Part shown: positions 15,450-24,520 of the stretch, piece by piece | Layout of the letters: each line of letters opens with the position of its first letter | How positions within the stretch are numbered: the first letter of the stretch is position 1 | Assembly: GCF_003574085.1 (NCBI RefSeq) | Contig: NZ_QWKZ01000012.1 | Span: 1-41,420, forward strand | From: Meiothermus luteus | Lineage (GTDB): Bacteria; Deinococcota; Deinococci; Deinococcales; Thermaceae | Direction of reading: 5' to 3' | Length of the DNA: 41,420 nucleotides | Translations under genes and position numbers: made by a program | The notes under the pieces: generated by a model | The model's database searches: none | What the model saw: the letters and a program-made list of their open reading frames with translations, nothing else | What the model was told of the DNA's origin: nothing

Positions 15450-17723
15450 CCTCTTCACGCCTCGCACCCGGTGGAGCAGCTCCTGCACCATCGCCTCAGG
15501 CGGGGCGGGAAGCTGCTCCGACTGGAAGTCCAGCACGCTGCGCAGGGGCATGTCCAACAGGAAGCCCATCAGGTCCATCCCGATAAAGGTCTCCCCTTCC
15601 TCCAGCCCGAAGGCGGCTCGGATTCGGGGCAGCATCTCCTCCAGGAAAGGCTCCATTATCCCCCGGCCCCGCTTGTCCTGGAGCCACTCGCGCAGGGTGG
15701 ATTCCTCGTTGAGCAAGGAGGGCCAGTCCTGGGTGGCCTCGAGCACCACTGTCTGGCAGAGCCGGATGTCGGCGGAAGAGGCCCCCACCAGAATCTCGTA
15801 CTCCCCCTCCTCGGCCACCCAGTCCTTCAACCCGGGGTGGTAGTAGGCAAAGGCCCGGTAGTCAAGCTCTATCTCCACGGTCTTGGTCTCGCCAGGCTCC
15901 AGGGCCACTTTCGCGAAGCCCTTGAGTTCCTTGGGCGGCCTCGGCAGGCTCGCCTGGGGGTCGCGCACGTACACCTGGACAATCTCCTTGCCGGCCATCT
16001 GCCCGGTGTTGGTCACCTCAAAGGCGATGCGCAGGCCCTCGGTGTCCTTGAAGCGGGGAGGACAGCGCAGGTTGGCGTAGTGGAAGGTGGTGTAGGAAAG
16101 GCCGTGGCCGAAGGGGAAGAGCACCGGCAGCTCCTTGGCCTCGTAGTAGCGGTAGCCGATGTAAATCCCCTCGCCGTAGCGCACCTCTCCGTTCTCACCG
16201 GGAAAGTTGAGGTAGGCCGGGGTGTCCTGTAGGCGCAGGGGAAAGGTCTCGGCCAGCTTCCCCGAAGGATTGACCCGGCCAAAGAGGATGTCGGCGATGG
16301 CCCCAGCGCCCGCCTGGCCCATCAGCCAGCCCTGCAGGACCGCCCCCACCCCCCCAATCCACGTCCGCATGTCTACCGCCGAACCGGTGTTCAGGATGAC
16401 CACCGTGCGGGGCTGGGCCTGGCTCACCGCCTGGATGAGGGCCTCCTGCTGTGGGGTAAGCCCCAGGAAGGGGCGGTCGTAGCCCTCCGACTCCACCGCA
16501 GGCGGCAGGGCCACGAAGACCAAGGCCACCTCGGCCTCCTTGGCCCGGGCCACCGCTTCCTCAATGAGCCCGGGGTCTTCCGCCAGCCCCTCGGGGTATC
16601 CCTCGGCGTAGGCAATCTGGGCCTCCCCGGCCAGCCTGCGCAGCTCCTCCAAGGGGATGTCCACCCGGGTGGGGTTGACGTTGGAGCTGCCCCCACCCTG
16701 GAACTGGGGATACCGGGCTGAACGGCCAATCACCGCGATTCGCTGGGGGTTTTTCAGGGGCAACAGGCCCTCGTTCTTTAGGAGCACCATCCCTTCTGCG
16801 GCGGCCCTTCGGGCCAAGGCATGGTGGGCCTCAAGGTCAAACTGGCCTCCCTTGGGGGTGGCCTTAGCCCGAAAGACCACCCGCAGGATGCGCCGCACCG
16901 CCTCGTCCAGCCGGGCCTCCTCCAGCCGGCCCGAGCGCACCGCCTCCACCAGGGCCTGGGTAAAGCGGGCCTTAGGGCCGGGCATGGCCAGGTCAAGGCC
17001 CGCTTCCAGGGCTGCCACCCGGTCCACCACCGCCCCCCAGTCCGAGACCACCAGCCCCTCAAAGCCCCACTCGTCTTTGAGAATCTGCTGCAGGAGGTAG
17101 CGGTGCTCGGAGGCGTAGGTTCCGTTCACCTTGTTGTAAGCGCACATCACCGTCCAGGGACGGCCCTTTTTGACCGCAATCTCAAAGCCGGTCAGGTAAA
17201 TCTCGCGCAGGGTGCGCTCATCCACCCGCACATCAATCCGCAGCCGCTGATACTCCTGATTGTTGGCAGCGTAGTGCTTGAGGGAGGTGCCCACCCCCTG
17301 GGCCTGCACCCCCTGGATGTAGCTGGCGGCCAGCTCCCCGGCCAGGTAGGGGTCCTCGGCGAAGTACTCAAAGTTGCGGCCGCCCAGGGGGCTTCGCTTC
17401 ATGTTGTTGCCTGGGCCCAGCACCACGTCCACGCCCAGGGCGATGGCCTCCCGGGCAATGGCCGCCCCCACCTCCCGCAGAAGCTCGCGATCCCAGGTGG
17501 CGGAAAGGCAGGAGGCGGTAGGAAAAGCCGTGGCGGGGAGGCTCTTAGCCCCCACCGCCTGCACATCGGTCACCCGCCGAACCCCATGGGGCCCATCGGA
17601 GACCACCATCTCAGGGATGCCTAGGCGCGGGATGGCCAGGGTGGTCCAGGCGCTGGCCCCGGTGCAAAGGGCGGCTTTTTCCTCTAGGGTCATTTGGCAG
17701 AGAATTTGCTCAACTTCAAGCAT
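15423..17723 (-). CDS. Beta-glucosidase, glycoside hydrolase family 3
   Basis: A 766-residue GH3 enzyme without a signal peptide. The first domain holds SDGPHGVR (42-49), KHYAANNQE (149-157) and the nucleophile loop GLVVSDWGA (223-231), with Asp228. The second domain starts near 300 and includes GGGSSNVNP. A fibronectin-III-like domain (KEIVQVYVRD...PPKELKGF) follows, then an approximately 90-residue helical tail. It should release glucose from beta-glucosides or short cello-oligosaccharides inside the cell. ATG 17723 has AGGAG seven bases upstream; TTG 17729 directly abuts that site and is less likely. It ends the LacI/ABC/MFS operon, which supplies its context. Confidence 0.9.
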   Translation of the reverse strand: MLEVEQILCQMTLEEKAALCTGASAWTTLAIPRLGIPEMVVSDGPHGVRRVTDVQAVGAKSLPATAFPTASCLSATWDRELLREVGAAIAREAIALGVDVVLGPGNNMKRSPLGGRNFEYFAEDPYLAGELAASYIQGVQAQGVGTSLKHYAANNQEYQRLRIDVRVDERTLREIYLTGFEIAVKKGRPWTVMCAYNKVNGTYASEHRYLLQQILKDEWGFEGLVVSDWGAVVDRVAALEAGLDLAMPGPKARFTQALVEAVRSGRLEEARLDEAVRRILRVVFRAKATPKGGQFDLEAHHALARRAAAEGMVLLKNEGLLPLKNPQRIAVIGRSARYPQFQGGGSSNVNPTRVDIPLEELRRLAGEAQIAYAEGYPEGLAEDPGLIEEAVARAKEAEVALVFVALPPAVESEGYDRPFLGLTPQQEALIQAVSQAQPRTVVILNTGSAVDMRTWIGGVGAVLQGWLMGQAGAGAIADILFGRVNPSGKLAETFPLRLQDTPAYLNFPGENGEVRYGEGIYIGYRYYEAKELPVLFPFGHGLSYTTFHYANLRCPPRFKDTEGLRIAFEVTNTGQMAGKEIVQVYVRDPQASLPRPPKELKGFAKVALEPGETKTVEIELDYRAFAYYHPGLKDWVAEEGEYEILVGASSADIRLCQTVVLEATQDWPSLLNEESTLREWLQDKRGRGIMEPFLEEMLPRIRAAFGLEEGETFIGMDLMGFLLDMPLRSVLDFQSEQLPAPPEAMVQELLHRVRGVKRSGEEHRVL

Positions 17724-17725
17724 GG

Positions 17726-18940
17726 TCAACTCCTAAGAAGGTTTTGGCTCGAGGTGCGCAACAACAGCTGAAAGACTCCGAACAAGCCCAAGGCCAGGAT
17801 GTAGCAAACCGCGATGATGAGGGCCATGGGCAGGGCTGAAGCCTCGGGGAAAAGCCCCAGCAGGCTCCCGGCCAAAGCGCCGGCGCTTGAGCCCAGCGCC
17901 CCCAGAAGCGAGGAGGCCAGCCCAGCCCGCTCGGGGTAGGGCTCCATGGCCAGGGCCTGGGCGTTGGGCCGCACCAGGCCCATTCCCCCTACACAGACGA
18001 AAAGGGCCGCCCAGACCCCCAACATTCCTCCCAGACCCGTGGCCGCGGCCAGCACCAGACCCAAAGCCGCTCCCACCATCAGGCCCATGGCCCCTACCAG
18101 GATGCGGCGGCTCGAGCGGCGCTTGAGCAGAAGGGCGTTGAGCTGGGAACTGAGAATCAGGCCGAAGGCGTTTAGGCCGAAAATAAAGCCAAAGTGCTGC
18201 GGTGAAACCCCGTATACCCCGATGAACACCGGCGAAGCCGCGCTCAGGTAGGTGAAGAAACCCGCCCCCATCAGGCTGTTGGGTAGGGCGTAGGCCAGAA
18301 AAGCCCGCTCGCGCAACAATCGGATGTAGTCTCCTAGGGCCGCCCACAGTGGGCTTTGGGTGCGCCGGGCCGGAGGATGGGTTTCGGGGAGGGCCAGCCC
18401 GACCAGACCCAGGCACAAAAGGCCAAACAGGGCCAGCAAGACAAAGATAGCCCGCCAGTCCAGGTACAGGAGTATCTGCCCCCCTACCAAAGGCGCCAGA
18501 ATAGGGGCCGCCCCCATCACCAAGGTCAGGTAGGAGATGACCTGGGCAGCCTGGCGGCCCCGGAAGAGGTCGCGCACGATGGCCAGGGTGGTGACCATCC
18601 CCACCGAGCCCCCCAGGGCCTGCAAAAAGCGGAAGAAGACCAGCAGGGGCATGGAGGGGGCCAGCGCACAGCCCAGCGAGGCCAGCACGAAGAGCCCAGA
18701 GCCCACCAGCAAGGGTCGCCGCCGCCCCAGGCGGTCGCTCAGGGGGCCGTAGAGGAGCTGGCCCAGCGAGAGCCCTAGGAAGTAGACGGCCATGGTCTGG
18801 TGGGCCTGGGGGTTTTGGAACTCCTGGGCGATGGTGGGCAGGGCCGGCATGTAAAGGTCGGTGGAAAGGGGGCCGTAGGCGGCTAGGGCGCCGAGGATGA
18901 AAATCAGGCCCAAAGAAGGGGTTTTAGAGGCGGGTTCCAC
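17726..18940 (-). CDS. MFS transporter, Bcr/CflA-like
   Basis: A major-facilitator protein of about 404 residues with 12 hydrophobic segments. The opening SLGLIFILGALAAYGPLSTDLYMPALPTIAQEF and the loop YGPLSDRLGRRRPLLVGS are typical of the Bcr/CflA drug:H+ antiporters. GTG 18940 is my preferred start because family proteins begin just before the first helix. ATG 19012 overlaps the ATPase stop (ATGA) and would add 24 residues without family resemblance. The stop lies next to the GH3 start, within a few bases. Its place in a sugar-uptake operon is unusual: it could export sugars or a toxic aglycone released from plant beta-glucosides. Confidence 0.82.
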   Translation of the reverse strand: MEPASKTPSLGLIFILGALAAYGPLSTDLYMPALPTIAQEFQNPQAHQTMAVYFLGLSLGQLLYGPLSDRLGRRRPLLVGSGLFVLASLGCALAPSMPLLVFFRFLQALGGSVGMVTTLAIVRDLFRGRQAAQVISYLTLVMGAAPILAPLVGGQILLYLDWRAIFVLLALFGLLCLGLVGLALPETHPPARRTQSPLWAALGDYIRLLRERAFLAYALPNSLMGAGFFTYLSAASPVFIGVYGVSPQHFGFIFGLNAFGLILSSQLNALLLKRRSSRRILVGAMGLMVGAALGLVLAAATGLGGMLGVWAALFVCVGGMGLVRPNAQALAMEPYPERAGLASSLLGALGSSAGALAGSLLGLFPEASALPMALIIAVCYILALGLFGVFQLLLRTSSQNLLRS

Positions 18941-19008
18941 AGAATTACCCCAAAACAGGGCGCAGAAGCGCTGACCCTGGGTATACCATGGCCGGAGCGG
19001 GCACAATG

Positions 19009-19773
19009 TCATCCGTGGAACCTGGGCACGTCGGACAAAAGACGCTTGGTGTAGGGGTGCTGGCTCTGCTCCACCACTCGCTCCACCGGCCCCTCCTCTA
19101 CCACCTCCCCTTGGTGCATCACCAGAATGCGGTCGCTTAGGTAGTAGGCCTGGCCGATGTCGTGGGTGATGAAGATGATGCTGGTTCCCTGCTCTTGACG
19201 CAGGTCTTTGAGCAGGTTGAGCACGGTGGCCCGAAGGCTTGCGTCTAGGGCCGAGGTGGGCTCATCGGTAATCAGCAGGCGGGGCCGAAGCATGATGGCC
19301 CGGGCAATCATGACCCGCTGGCGCTGGCCCCCCGAAAGCTGGTGGGGATACTTCCCTAAAATCCCTTCCGGCTCGAGCCCCACGCTTTGCAAAGCCGTGC
19401 GTATGCGCGCTTCGCGCTCCTGGGAAGAAAGGGGCCCAAGGAGGCCCAGGGACTTCTGCAGCAAGCGCCGCACGCTGTAGAACTGGTTAAAGGAGGAATA
19501 GGGGTCCTGAAAAACCGCCTGCACCATGCGCCAGTAGGCCCGCAGGGGTATGCGGAACACGTCCCGACCCTCCAAGCGCATCTGGCCCTGGGTAGGCGAG
19601 AGGAGCCGCAAAATCAGCCGGGCCAGGGTGGACTTCCCTGAACCGCTCTCGCCCACTACCGCCACAATCTCACCCGGCGCCAGGCTAAAGGTCACCCCCT
19701 TTACCGCCTGCAAGGTTCGCTTCCCACTCCCAAAGGTGCGGCCCAGGGCCTCCACTTCCAAAAGGCTCTTCAT
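19009..19773 (-). CDS. ABC transporter ATP-binding protein, OppF/DppF type
   Basis: A 254-residue ATPase of the peptide/nickel/opine importer family. Walker A is GESGSGKST (41-49), the signature LSGGQRQR begins at 146, and Walker B is LLITDEP (167-173). ATG 19773 follows a GGAGGTG site and overlaps the OppD stop by four bases. A longer reading to 19851 would run inside the OppD gene and has no family resemblance. It works with OppD on the cytoplasmic face of the two permeases. Confidence 0.92.
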   Translation of the reverse strand: MKSLLEVEALGRTFGSGKRTLQAVKGVTFSLAPGEIVAVVGESGSGKSTLARLILRLLSPTQGQMRLEGRDVFRIPLRAYWRMVQAVFQDPYSSFNQFYSVRRLLQKSLGLLGPLSSQEREARIRTALQSVGLEPEGILGKYPHQLSGGQRQRVMIARAIMLRPRLLITDEPTSALDASLRATVLNLLKDLRQEQGTSIIFITHDIGQAYYLSDRILVMHQGEVVEEGPVERVVEQSQHPYTKRLLSDVPRFHG

Positions 19774-20750
19774 GCCAGCACCTCCTCCAACAGCCAACAA
19801 GCCGCGAAACGCTCCTCGCCGCCAAACCGGGGCGGCTCTAGCTCGCTGCAACGAGGCTGGGCGTATTTACAGCGAGGAGCGAAGCGGCAGCCCGGCGGCG
19901 GGCTTCGCAGGTCGGGGGGCGTTCCTTCAATCCCCTCGACGCGCTTTTGGCGAATATAAGGTTCAGGAACCAGCACTGCCCCTACCAGGGCCTGGGTGTA
20001 GGGATGGCGGGGGGCCTCCACCAGCTCCTCGCTCGGCCCCAGCTCCACCACCTTTCCGGCGTACATGATGGCAATTCGGTCTGCAACGCTGCGCAGCAAG
20101 GGTAGGTCGTGGGCGATGAAGATGACCCCCTCAATCACTCCTTGTTCCAGGAGCTTCCTAAGCATCCTCACCACCGCCTTCTGGCTCGAGACGTCCAGGG
20201 CTGAGGTAGGCTCATCGGCAACCAACACCTTGGGGTTGAGCAGGGTGGAAATCACCGTGACCACCCGCTGCCGCATGCCTCCTGAGAGCTGGTGCGGGTA
20301 GGCCTCGAGGACCCGGCTAGGCAACCCAAGCTGCTCAAGGCGCTCCCGGGCGCGCGCATAGGCCTCCTGGGGGGTAGTCTTTGGCTCGTGGGCCCGAATG
20401 ACCTCCAGGGCAATCTCACGAACTCGAGCGGTAGGGTTCAAAGCGTTTAGAGCGCCCTGCGGGAGCAGCGCCACCTTGCGGCCACGCAGCTCACGGGGCA
20501 AGTGAATCCCCTGCCCCAGTGGGTAGACTGCGCCATCCAGCCAAAGCTCCCCTTGCTCCACCCAAAGGGGGGGGCGGGCCAAAAGGGCCAGTACCTGGGC
20601 CAGGGTAGACTTTCCGCACCCCGACTCCCCTGCAATTCCCAACACCTCACCACGGCGCAGTTCCAGCGAAACGCCATCCACTGCCCGAACCCTTTGCCCA
20701 CCTTGGGCGTAAGCCGCACAGAGGTTCTTCACACGCAGCAGGGTGTCCAT
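19770..20750 (-). CDS. ABC transporter ATP-binding protein, OppD/DppD type
   Basis: A 326-residue ATPase with Walker A GESGCGKST (41-49), signature LSGGMRQR from 155 and Walker B VLVADEP (175-181). The C-terminal oligopeptide-family extension is present, with Cys288, Cys294, Cys301 and Cys318, the cysteine cluster seen in many OppD/DppD proteins, where it may hold an Fe-S centre. The start ATG 20750 shares one base with the OppC stop (TGATG). Upstream in-frame ATGs lie within OppC and are rejected. Confidence 0.92.
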   Translation of the reverse strand: MDTLLRVKNLCAAYAQGGQRVRAVDGVSLELRRGEVLGIAGESGCGKSTLAQVLALLARPPLWVEQGELWLDGAVYPLGQGIHLPRELRGRKVALLPQGALNALNPTARVREIALEVIRAHEPKTTPQEAYARARERLEQLGLPSRVLEAYPHQLSGGMRQRVVTVISTLLNPKVLVADEPTSALDVSSQKAVVRMLRKLLEQGVIEGVIFIAHDLPLLRSVADRIAIMYAGKVVELGPSEELVEAPRHPYTQALVGAVLVPEPYIRQKRVEGIEGTPPDLRSPPPGCRFAPRCKYAQPRCSELEPPRFGGEERFAACWLLEEVLA

Positions 20751-21589
20751 CAGGCCCTCCGCAGACGGGGATTGAACACCTCGTCCAGGCTTGACTGAAG
20801 CAGCAAAAGCGCGAACGAAATGACCGTGAGCAGCAGCGTGGGTGGCAAAAAAGCCCAATAGGCCCCAGTACGGATGGCCTCGCCCTGAATGGCAAACTGC
20901 AGCATCTTGCCTAGACTGATGGTGTTGTCTGGCCCTAGCCCCAAGAGGCTTAGCGCAGCCTCGCTCAGAATGGCGCTGGCTAGCTGAAGCACAAAGGCCA
21001 TGAAGATGTAACTGAACATGTAGGGCAGAATCTCCCAAAGAATGATGGAGAAAGTGCCTGCCCCTGAAAGCCGGGCCACGTCTACATGCTCACGAACGCG
21101 CAACGAGGCGGTTTGGGCCCGAATGGCTCGAGCCGTCCAAGGCCAGCTCGTGACGCCGATGATGAGGGCCAGCGAGACCAGGGTGCGCGACTCCAGGGCC
21201 ACCGAAAGCAGGATTAGAATCACGATGGTCGGGATGGTAATCACCACGTTGGTGAGGCCCATCAATATCTCATCCACAACCCCGCCCAAGAAACCCGCCA
21301 GGGTGCCAATCAACACACCAATTGCGGTAGCCACCAGGCCTGCGATCAGCCCTATCTTGAGCGAGGTGCCCAGCCCGTGCATGAGCTGCAAAAAGACATC
21401 GTTGCCAATGACATCGGTGCCTAGAATGGCGTTGGCCGAAGGCGGGTCGTAGCGGCCTCCCACCGCAAAAAGCGGGTTGCGGGTGTCCAGCATTGGACCC
21501 AGTACCGCAAAAGCCACCACCAGAAGGAGTATCCCCACGCTCAAGCGGAAGCGCCCTTTGGACAAAAGTTGGGCCAAAAGCGGGTTCAT
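20750..21589 (-). CDS. ABC transporter permease, OppC/DppC type
   Basis: A 279-residue permease. It opens with the cytoplasmic N-terminus and first span FRLSVGILLLVVAFAVLGPML and has the periplasmic NPLFAVGGRYDPPSANAILGTDVIGNDVF segment typical of DppC proteins ('LGTDxxGRDVF' region). The ATPase-contact region near DVARLSGAGTFSIILWEILPYMF follows. It overlaps the OppB stop by four bases. It pairs with OppB to form the channel. Several Thermotogales and related transporters of this family carry oligosaccharides rather than peptides. Confidence 0.9.
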   Translation of the reverse strand: MNPLLAQLLSKGRFRLSVGILLLVVAFAVLGPMLDTRNPLFAVGGRYDPPSANAILGTDVIGNDVFLQLMHGLGTSLKIGLIAGLVATAIGVLIGTLAGFLGGVVDEILMGLTNVVITIPTIVILILLSVALESRTLVSLALIIGVTSWPWTARAIRAQTASLRVREHVDVARLSGAGTFSIILWEILPYMFSYIFMAFVLQLASAILSEAALSLLGLGPDNTISLGKMLQFAIQGEAIRTGAYWAFLPPTLLLTVISFALLLLQSSLDEVFNPRLRRA

Positions 21590-22587
21590 CGCTCACCTAC
21601 CTGGGCCGCGCGAACTCTAGGGTCAATGAGGCCGTAGGTCAGGTCTATGATGAAGTTTGCCGCCAGCACAGCCACCGTCACCAAAAGGGTAATCCCCTGG
21701 ATAAGGGGGTAATCATTCTGGCGGATGGCGGTAAAAAGCAGGCTGCCAATACCGGGGTAGGAAAAGACCACCTCGGTTAGCAGCGCCCCACCCACCAGCG
21801 AACCGATGGCCAAGGCCAGCCCCGTGATCTGCGGCAGCATGGCGTTGCGAAAGATGCTCCTTACAATACGGCGGTCGTCCACCCCCAGGCTTCGCTGGTA
21901 GTGAACATAATCAGCGCTCAACTCGTAAATGGCCATGGAACGCATCCCCACCGCTTGCCCTCCGATTAGAACCAGCACCAGCGACAAAAAGGGCAATGTG
22001 TAGTGGTGCAAAACATTGAGGACAAAGCCCAGGCTTAGGTGAGGGGTAGTACCGGGGGCATAGCCACCGAAGGAAGGGAAAAGGGGCAAGGCCACCGAGA
22101 AGAGATAGAGAAGCAGTATGGCCAAGCAGTAGTAGGGAATGTTAGAAAGAGCCAGAAAGCCCAAGAAGGCCCACCGGTCTACCCAACCTCCCCGGTAGGC
22201 CGCCAGCACCCCCAGCCAGTTCCCTAGAATCCAGCCCAGCAGTATGGCCGGGAGCTGTAAGGCCACCGTCCAGGGCAGCGAGGCCGCAATTAAATCGGCC
22301 ACCTTGGCAGGATAATTGCCAAAGGAGGTCCCCAAATCACCCCGCAGGAGGTTTCCTAAATAGTTCAAGAACTGCTCCAAAGGAGGCCGGTCCAGGCCAA
22401 ACTCCTTTAGGAAAGTTTGGTATATCTGCTGGCGGGCCTCCCCTTCGCTGCCGCCCCCTTGGGCCATGCGGGCCACAATGGTGTCCACCGGATTTCCCGG
22501 AATCAAGCGGGGCAGAAAGTAGTTGAGCACCACCGCAGCCAAAAAGGCCATGGTATACCAAGCGGCCTTGTTCAAGGCGTAGCGCAA
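21586..22587 (-). CDS. ABC transporter permease, OppB/DppB type
   Basis: A 333-residue permease with the usual first span, the LIPGNPVDTIVARM segment and the DppB-like LGVDDRRIVRSIFRNAMLPQITG loop. The start appears to be TTG 22587, giving MRYALNKAAWYTMAFLAAVVL. The GGAGGT ribosome site lies unusually far upstream (about 17 bases), so the exact start is less certain. ATG at residue 13 is an alternative but would cut into the first span. The 107-base gap to the binding-protein gene holds two hairpins. Confidence 0.88.
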   Translation of the reverse strand: MRYALNKAAWYTMAFLAAVVLNYFLPRLIPGNPVDTIVARMAQGGGSEGEARQQIYQTFLKEFGLDRPPLEQFLNYLGNLLRGDLGTSFGNYPAKVADLIAASLPWTVALQLPAILLGWILGNWLGVLAAYRGGWVDRWAFLGFLALSNIPYYCLAILLLYLFSVALPLFPSFGGYAPGTTPHLSLGFVLNVLHHYTLPFLSLVLVLIGGQAVGMRSMAIYELSADYVHYQRSLGVDDRRIVRSIFRNAMLPQITGLALAIGSLVGGALLTEVVFSYPGIGSLLFTAIRQNDYPLIQGITLLVTVAVLAANFIIDLTYGLIDPRVRAAQVGER

Positions 22588-22614
22588 GAATGGGTTTATT
22601 CCTCACCTCCTTCC

Positions 22615-22651
22615 TTTGGGGATACCCCAAAAGCCCTTGGGGCACCCCCAA
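22615..22651 (-). promoter_or_regulatory. Tandem hairpins between binding-protein and permease genes
   Basis: Two inverted repeats lie in the mRNA after the binding-protein stop. One has perfect arms TTTGGGG (22615-22621) and CCCCAAA (22625-22631) around three bases. The other is TTGGGG (22637-22642) against CCCC(C)AA (22645-22651) with one bulge. No U-tract follows either. Such structures after the first gene of an importer operon often protect the upstream mRNA and lower downstream expression. Confidence 0.5.
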
Positions 22652-22694
22652 CAGGAACCAATTGCTTGGTCAGCTCCCTAAGCTCAGCGGCTCT

Positions 22695-24386
22695 TTATCT
22701 TGTAAACCGCACCCCAGCCCCACTGTGCATAGGCGGCGCATAGGGATTGGCGGCGTTGGGGAAACCCGTCCAGACCGTTTCGTTGTACTGGAAGAATTCA
22801 AGCGGCCGGTACATCAACGGGATGACCGGCACATCGGTCATAAAGATTTTGTCTAGCTCACCGTAAAGGCGTTTGAGCTCGGCCTCACTGGTGGCCGCAG
22901 CGGCTTTATCCAGAAGCTCTCCCACCTTGGGGTTGCTGTAGCGGTTGTAGTTCCAGAAAGCAGTCTGGCCCACCGGGGGCACACCCCGCCCGTCCAGCAC
23001 ATCGCGGAAGCGCTGCCAGGGGCTAGCCGGCCCCACCCCGCTCACAAACCAAAGCCCCAGGTCAAAGGTACCGTTGGCCATATTCTGGTTGGCCACCGGA
23101 TACTCCGGAAACTCGGTGCGAAGGTCAATTCCCACCGCACGCGCGTTGGCGGCCACAATCTCCAGAGCCTGGTTCCAGTCTGTCCATCCGAAGGGGCACT
23201 GCACCTTCCAAGGACCGAGCCGGGTGCCGTCGGGAAGAACGTAGATACCATCGGAACCCTTCTTTGCGCCTAGCTCTTTCTCCAGGATTTCCAATGCCCG
23301 CCTGGGATTAAAGCTCCAGCCTTCCTTCCGAACCAGCTCGGCATCAAAAAACTTTTTCTCACCACCTTCAGGAATGATAAGGCTCGAGTTCACCGGCACC
23401 GAGTAGTTGGACATGGCGGTCTGGGCTATAAGAGGGTAGTTAATGGCATAGGCAATGGCCCGCCGCACCAAGGGGTTGTCCAGACCTTTCTTGTTGACAT
23501 TTATGAAAATGATGGGAAGGTGGCCGGGAAGATGATAAGGAGGCTGCTTGAGCCACGTGGAAACAGGTAGGCGCTTCTGCTCCCACATTTTCCAAATCTC
23601 GGGCACAAACTGCTGGGAAAGGTCAACCTGGCCCTGCTCCAGCGCCAGGTTTCCAGCCTCGTTGGACTTGAAGATGGGATGCACGATGTAACGCGGTGCG
23701 GGCAAGCCCCAAACCGAGCGGCCCCAGTAGTTGGGATCGCGCTCCAGCACAATTCGCTCGTTGTTGTACTCCTTGAGCTTATACGGCCCTGAGCCCACCG
23801 GGTTGAGGTTGGCAAACTGCAGGATGGAACGCTCGGTTTTTTCCACCTGCGACCAAATGTGTTCAGGAAGAATAGTTACGCTGGCCAGGTAGTTGCGTAC
23901 CAACCCAGGGTTCGGCTTTTGCGGGTTGAGCTGGATGGTTACCACGGTGGGGCTGTTCGCGCTCACCGATCTCACGTAATCCCAAAAGGGGGCATACCCC
24001 ACGGGATGGCGTTTGGCCAGCTCAAAGGTATAGACCACATCCCGGCTGGTGAGGGGCCTTCCATCCTGCCAGCGAGTGCCGTTGCGCAGGGTAATGCGGA
24101 AGGTGGTGGGGTTAGGGGTCTCCAAGCGCGCTGCGAGCTGGGGCTCCAGCTCTCCGCTCAGCATGTTGTAGACAAAGAGGGTCTCGTAAAGGAGTTGGCT
24201 GCCAAAGGCGGTAGGAGCTGTGTTCGGCCAGGCTGCACCGGCCTGGGCCATCAAGGGATTGAAGCTTGAAGGAGGCCCCCACTGCAGCCCCCCCACATAC
24301 AAGGTCTCCTTGCGGGGAAGCGATTGGGCCTGAACCCCTCCACAAAAAACCAGAAAGCCGAGAACGAAAAGCCAAATTTTGCGCAC
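22695..24386 (-). CDS. ABC transporter substrate-binding protein, family 5 (peptide/oligosaccharide type)
   Basis: A 563-residue family-5 solute-binding protein. Residues 1-21 form a signal peptide (IWLFVLGFLVFCGGVQAQ). The cysteine inside it is not in a lipobox, so a soluble or wall-associated protein is expected. Family features include the segment around FRITLRNGTRWQDGRPLTSRDVVYTFE and the long central lobe. The start is GTG 24386 with GGAGGT upstream. The family binds peptides, nickel or sugars; with a LacI regulator and a GH3 beta-glucosidase in the same unit, a beta-gluco-oligosaccharide is the better guess. Confidence 0.88.
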   Translation of the reverse strand: MRKIWLFVLGFLVFCGGVQAQSLPRKETLYVGGLQWGPPSSFNPLMAQAGAAWPNTAPTAFGSQLLYETLFVYNMLSGELEPQLAARLETPNPTTFRITLRNGTRWQDGRPLTSRDVVYTFELAKRHPVGYAPFWDYVRSVSANSPTVVTIQLNPQKPNPGLVRNYLASVTILPEHIWSQVEKTERSILQFANLNPVGSGPYKLKEYNNERIVLERDPNYWGRSVWGLPAPRYIVHPIFKSNEAGNLALEQGQVDLSQQFVPEIWKMWEQKRLPVSTWLKQPPYHLPGHLPIIFINVNKKGLDNPLVRRAIAYAINYPLIAQTAMSNYSVPVNSSLIIPEGGEKKFFDAELVRKEGWSFNPRRALEILEKELGAKKGSDGIYVLPDGTRLGPWKVQCPFGWTDWNQALEIVAANARAVGIDLRTEFPEYPVANQNMANGTFDLGLWFVSGVGPASPWQRFRDVLDGRGVPPVGQTAFWNYNRYSNPKVGELLDKAAAATSEAELKRLYGELDKIFMTDVPVIPLMYRPLEFFQYNETVWTGFPNAANPYAPPMHSGAGVRFTR

Positions 24387-24424
24387 GGTTTACCTCCTAA
24401 AGCAAAAGAACTCGGTAGACTCCA

Positions 24425-24439
24425 GGGTGCAAAACACCC
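24425..24439 (-). promoter_or_regulatory. Short hairpin in the leader of the ABC operon
   Basis: An inverted repeat GGGTG (24425-24429) and CACCC (24435-24439) surrounds CAAAA, about 40 bases before the GTG start of the binding-protein gene. It could be a leader hairpin or an operator. The stem is only five pairs, so it may be chance. Confidence 0.3.
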
Positions 24440-24503
24440 CCCGCCCATCCTGTTGATGGTCGCCTGACATCCCTAAACGCCTGGTCTAAACGGTCCTCCC
24501 CAC

Positions 24504-24520
24504 AAAAACCCCGCCTGGGG
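24504..24520 (-). terminator. Weak intrinsic terminator after the LacI gene
   Basis: Read on the minus strand, CCCC-AGGC-GGGG is followed at once by TTTTT, directly after the TAG stop of the LacI gene. The stem is short but all G:C. It may separate the regulator message from the ABC operon or attenuate read-through. Confidence 0.45.

Noticed and set aside
18941-19012. N-terminal extension of the MFS protein from ATG 19012
   Set aside because: The 24 added residues do not resemble the family. It remains possible through translational coupling, so it is only provisionally set aside.
20751-21038. Upstream extension of the OppD ATPase
   Set aside because: It lies entirely within OppC coding; the family N-terminus begins at 20750.
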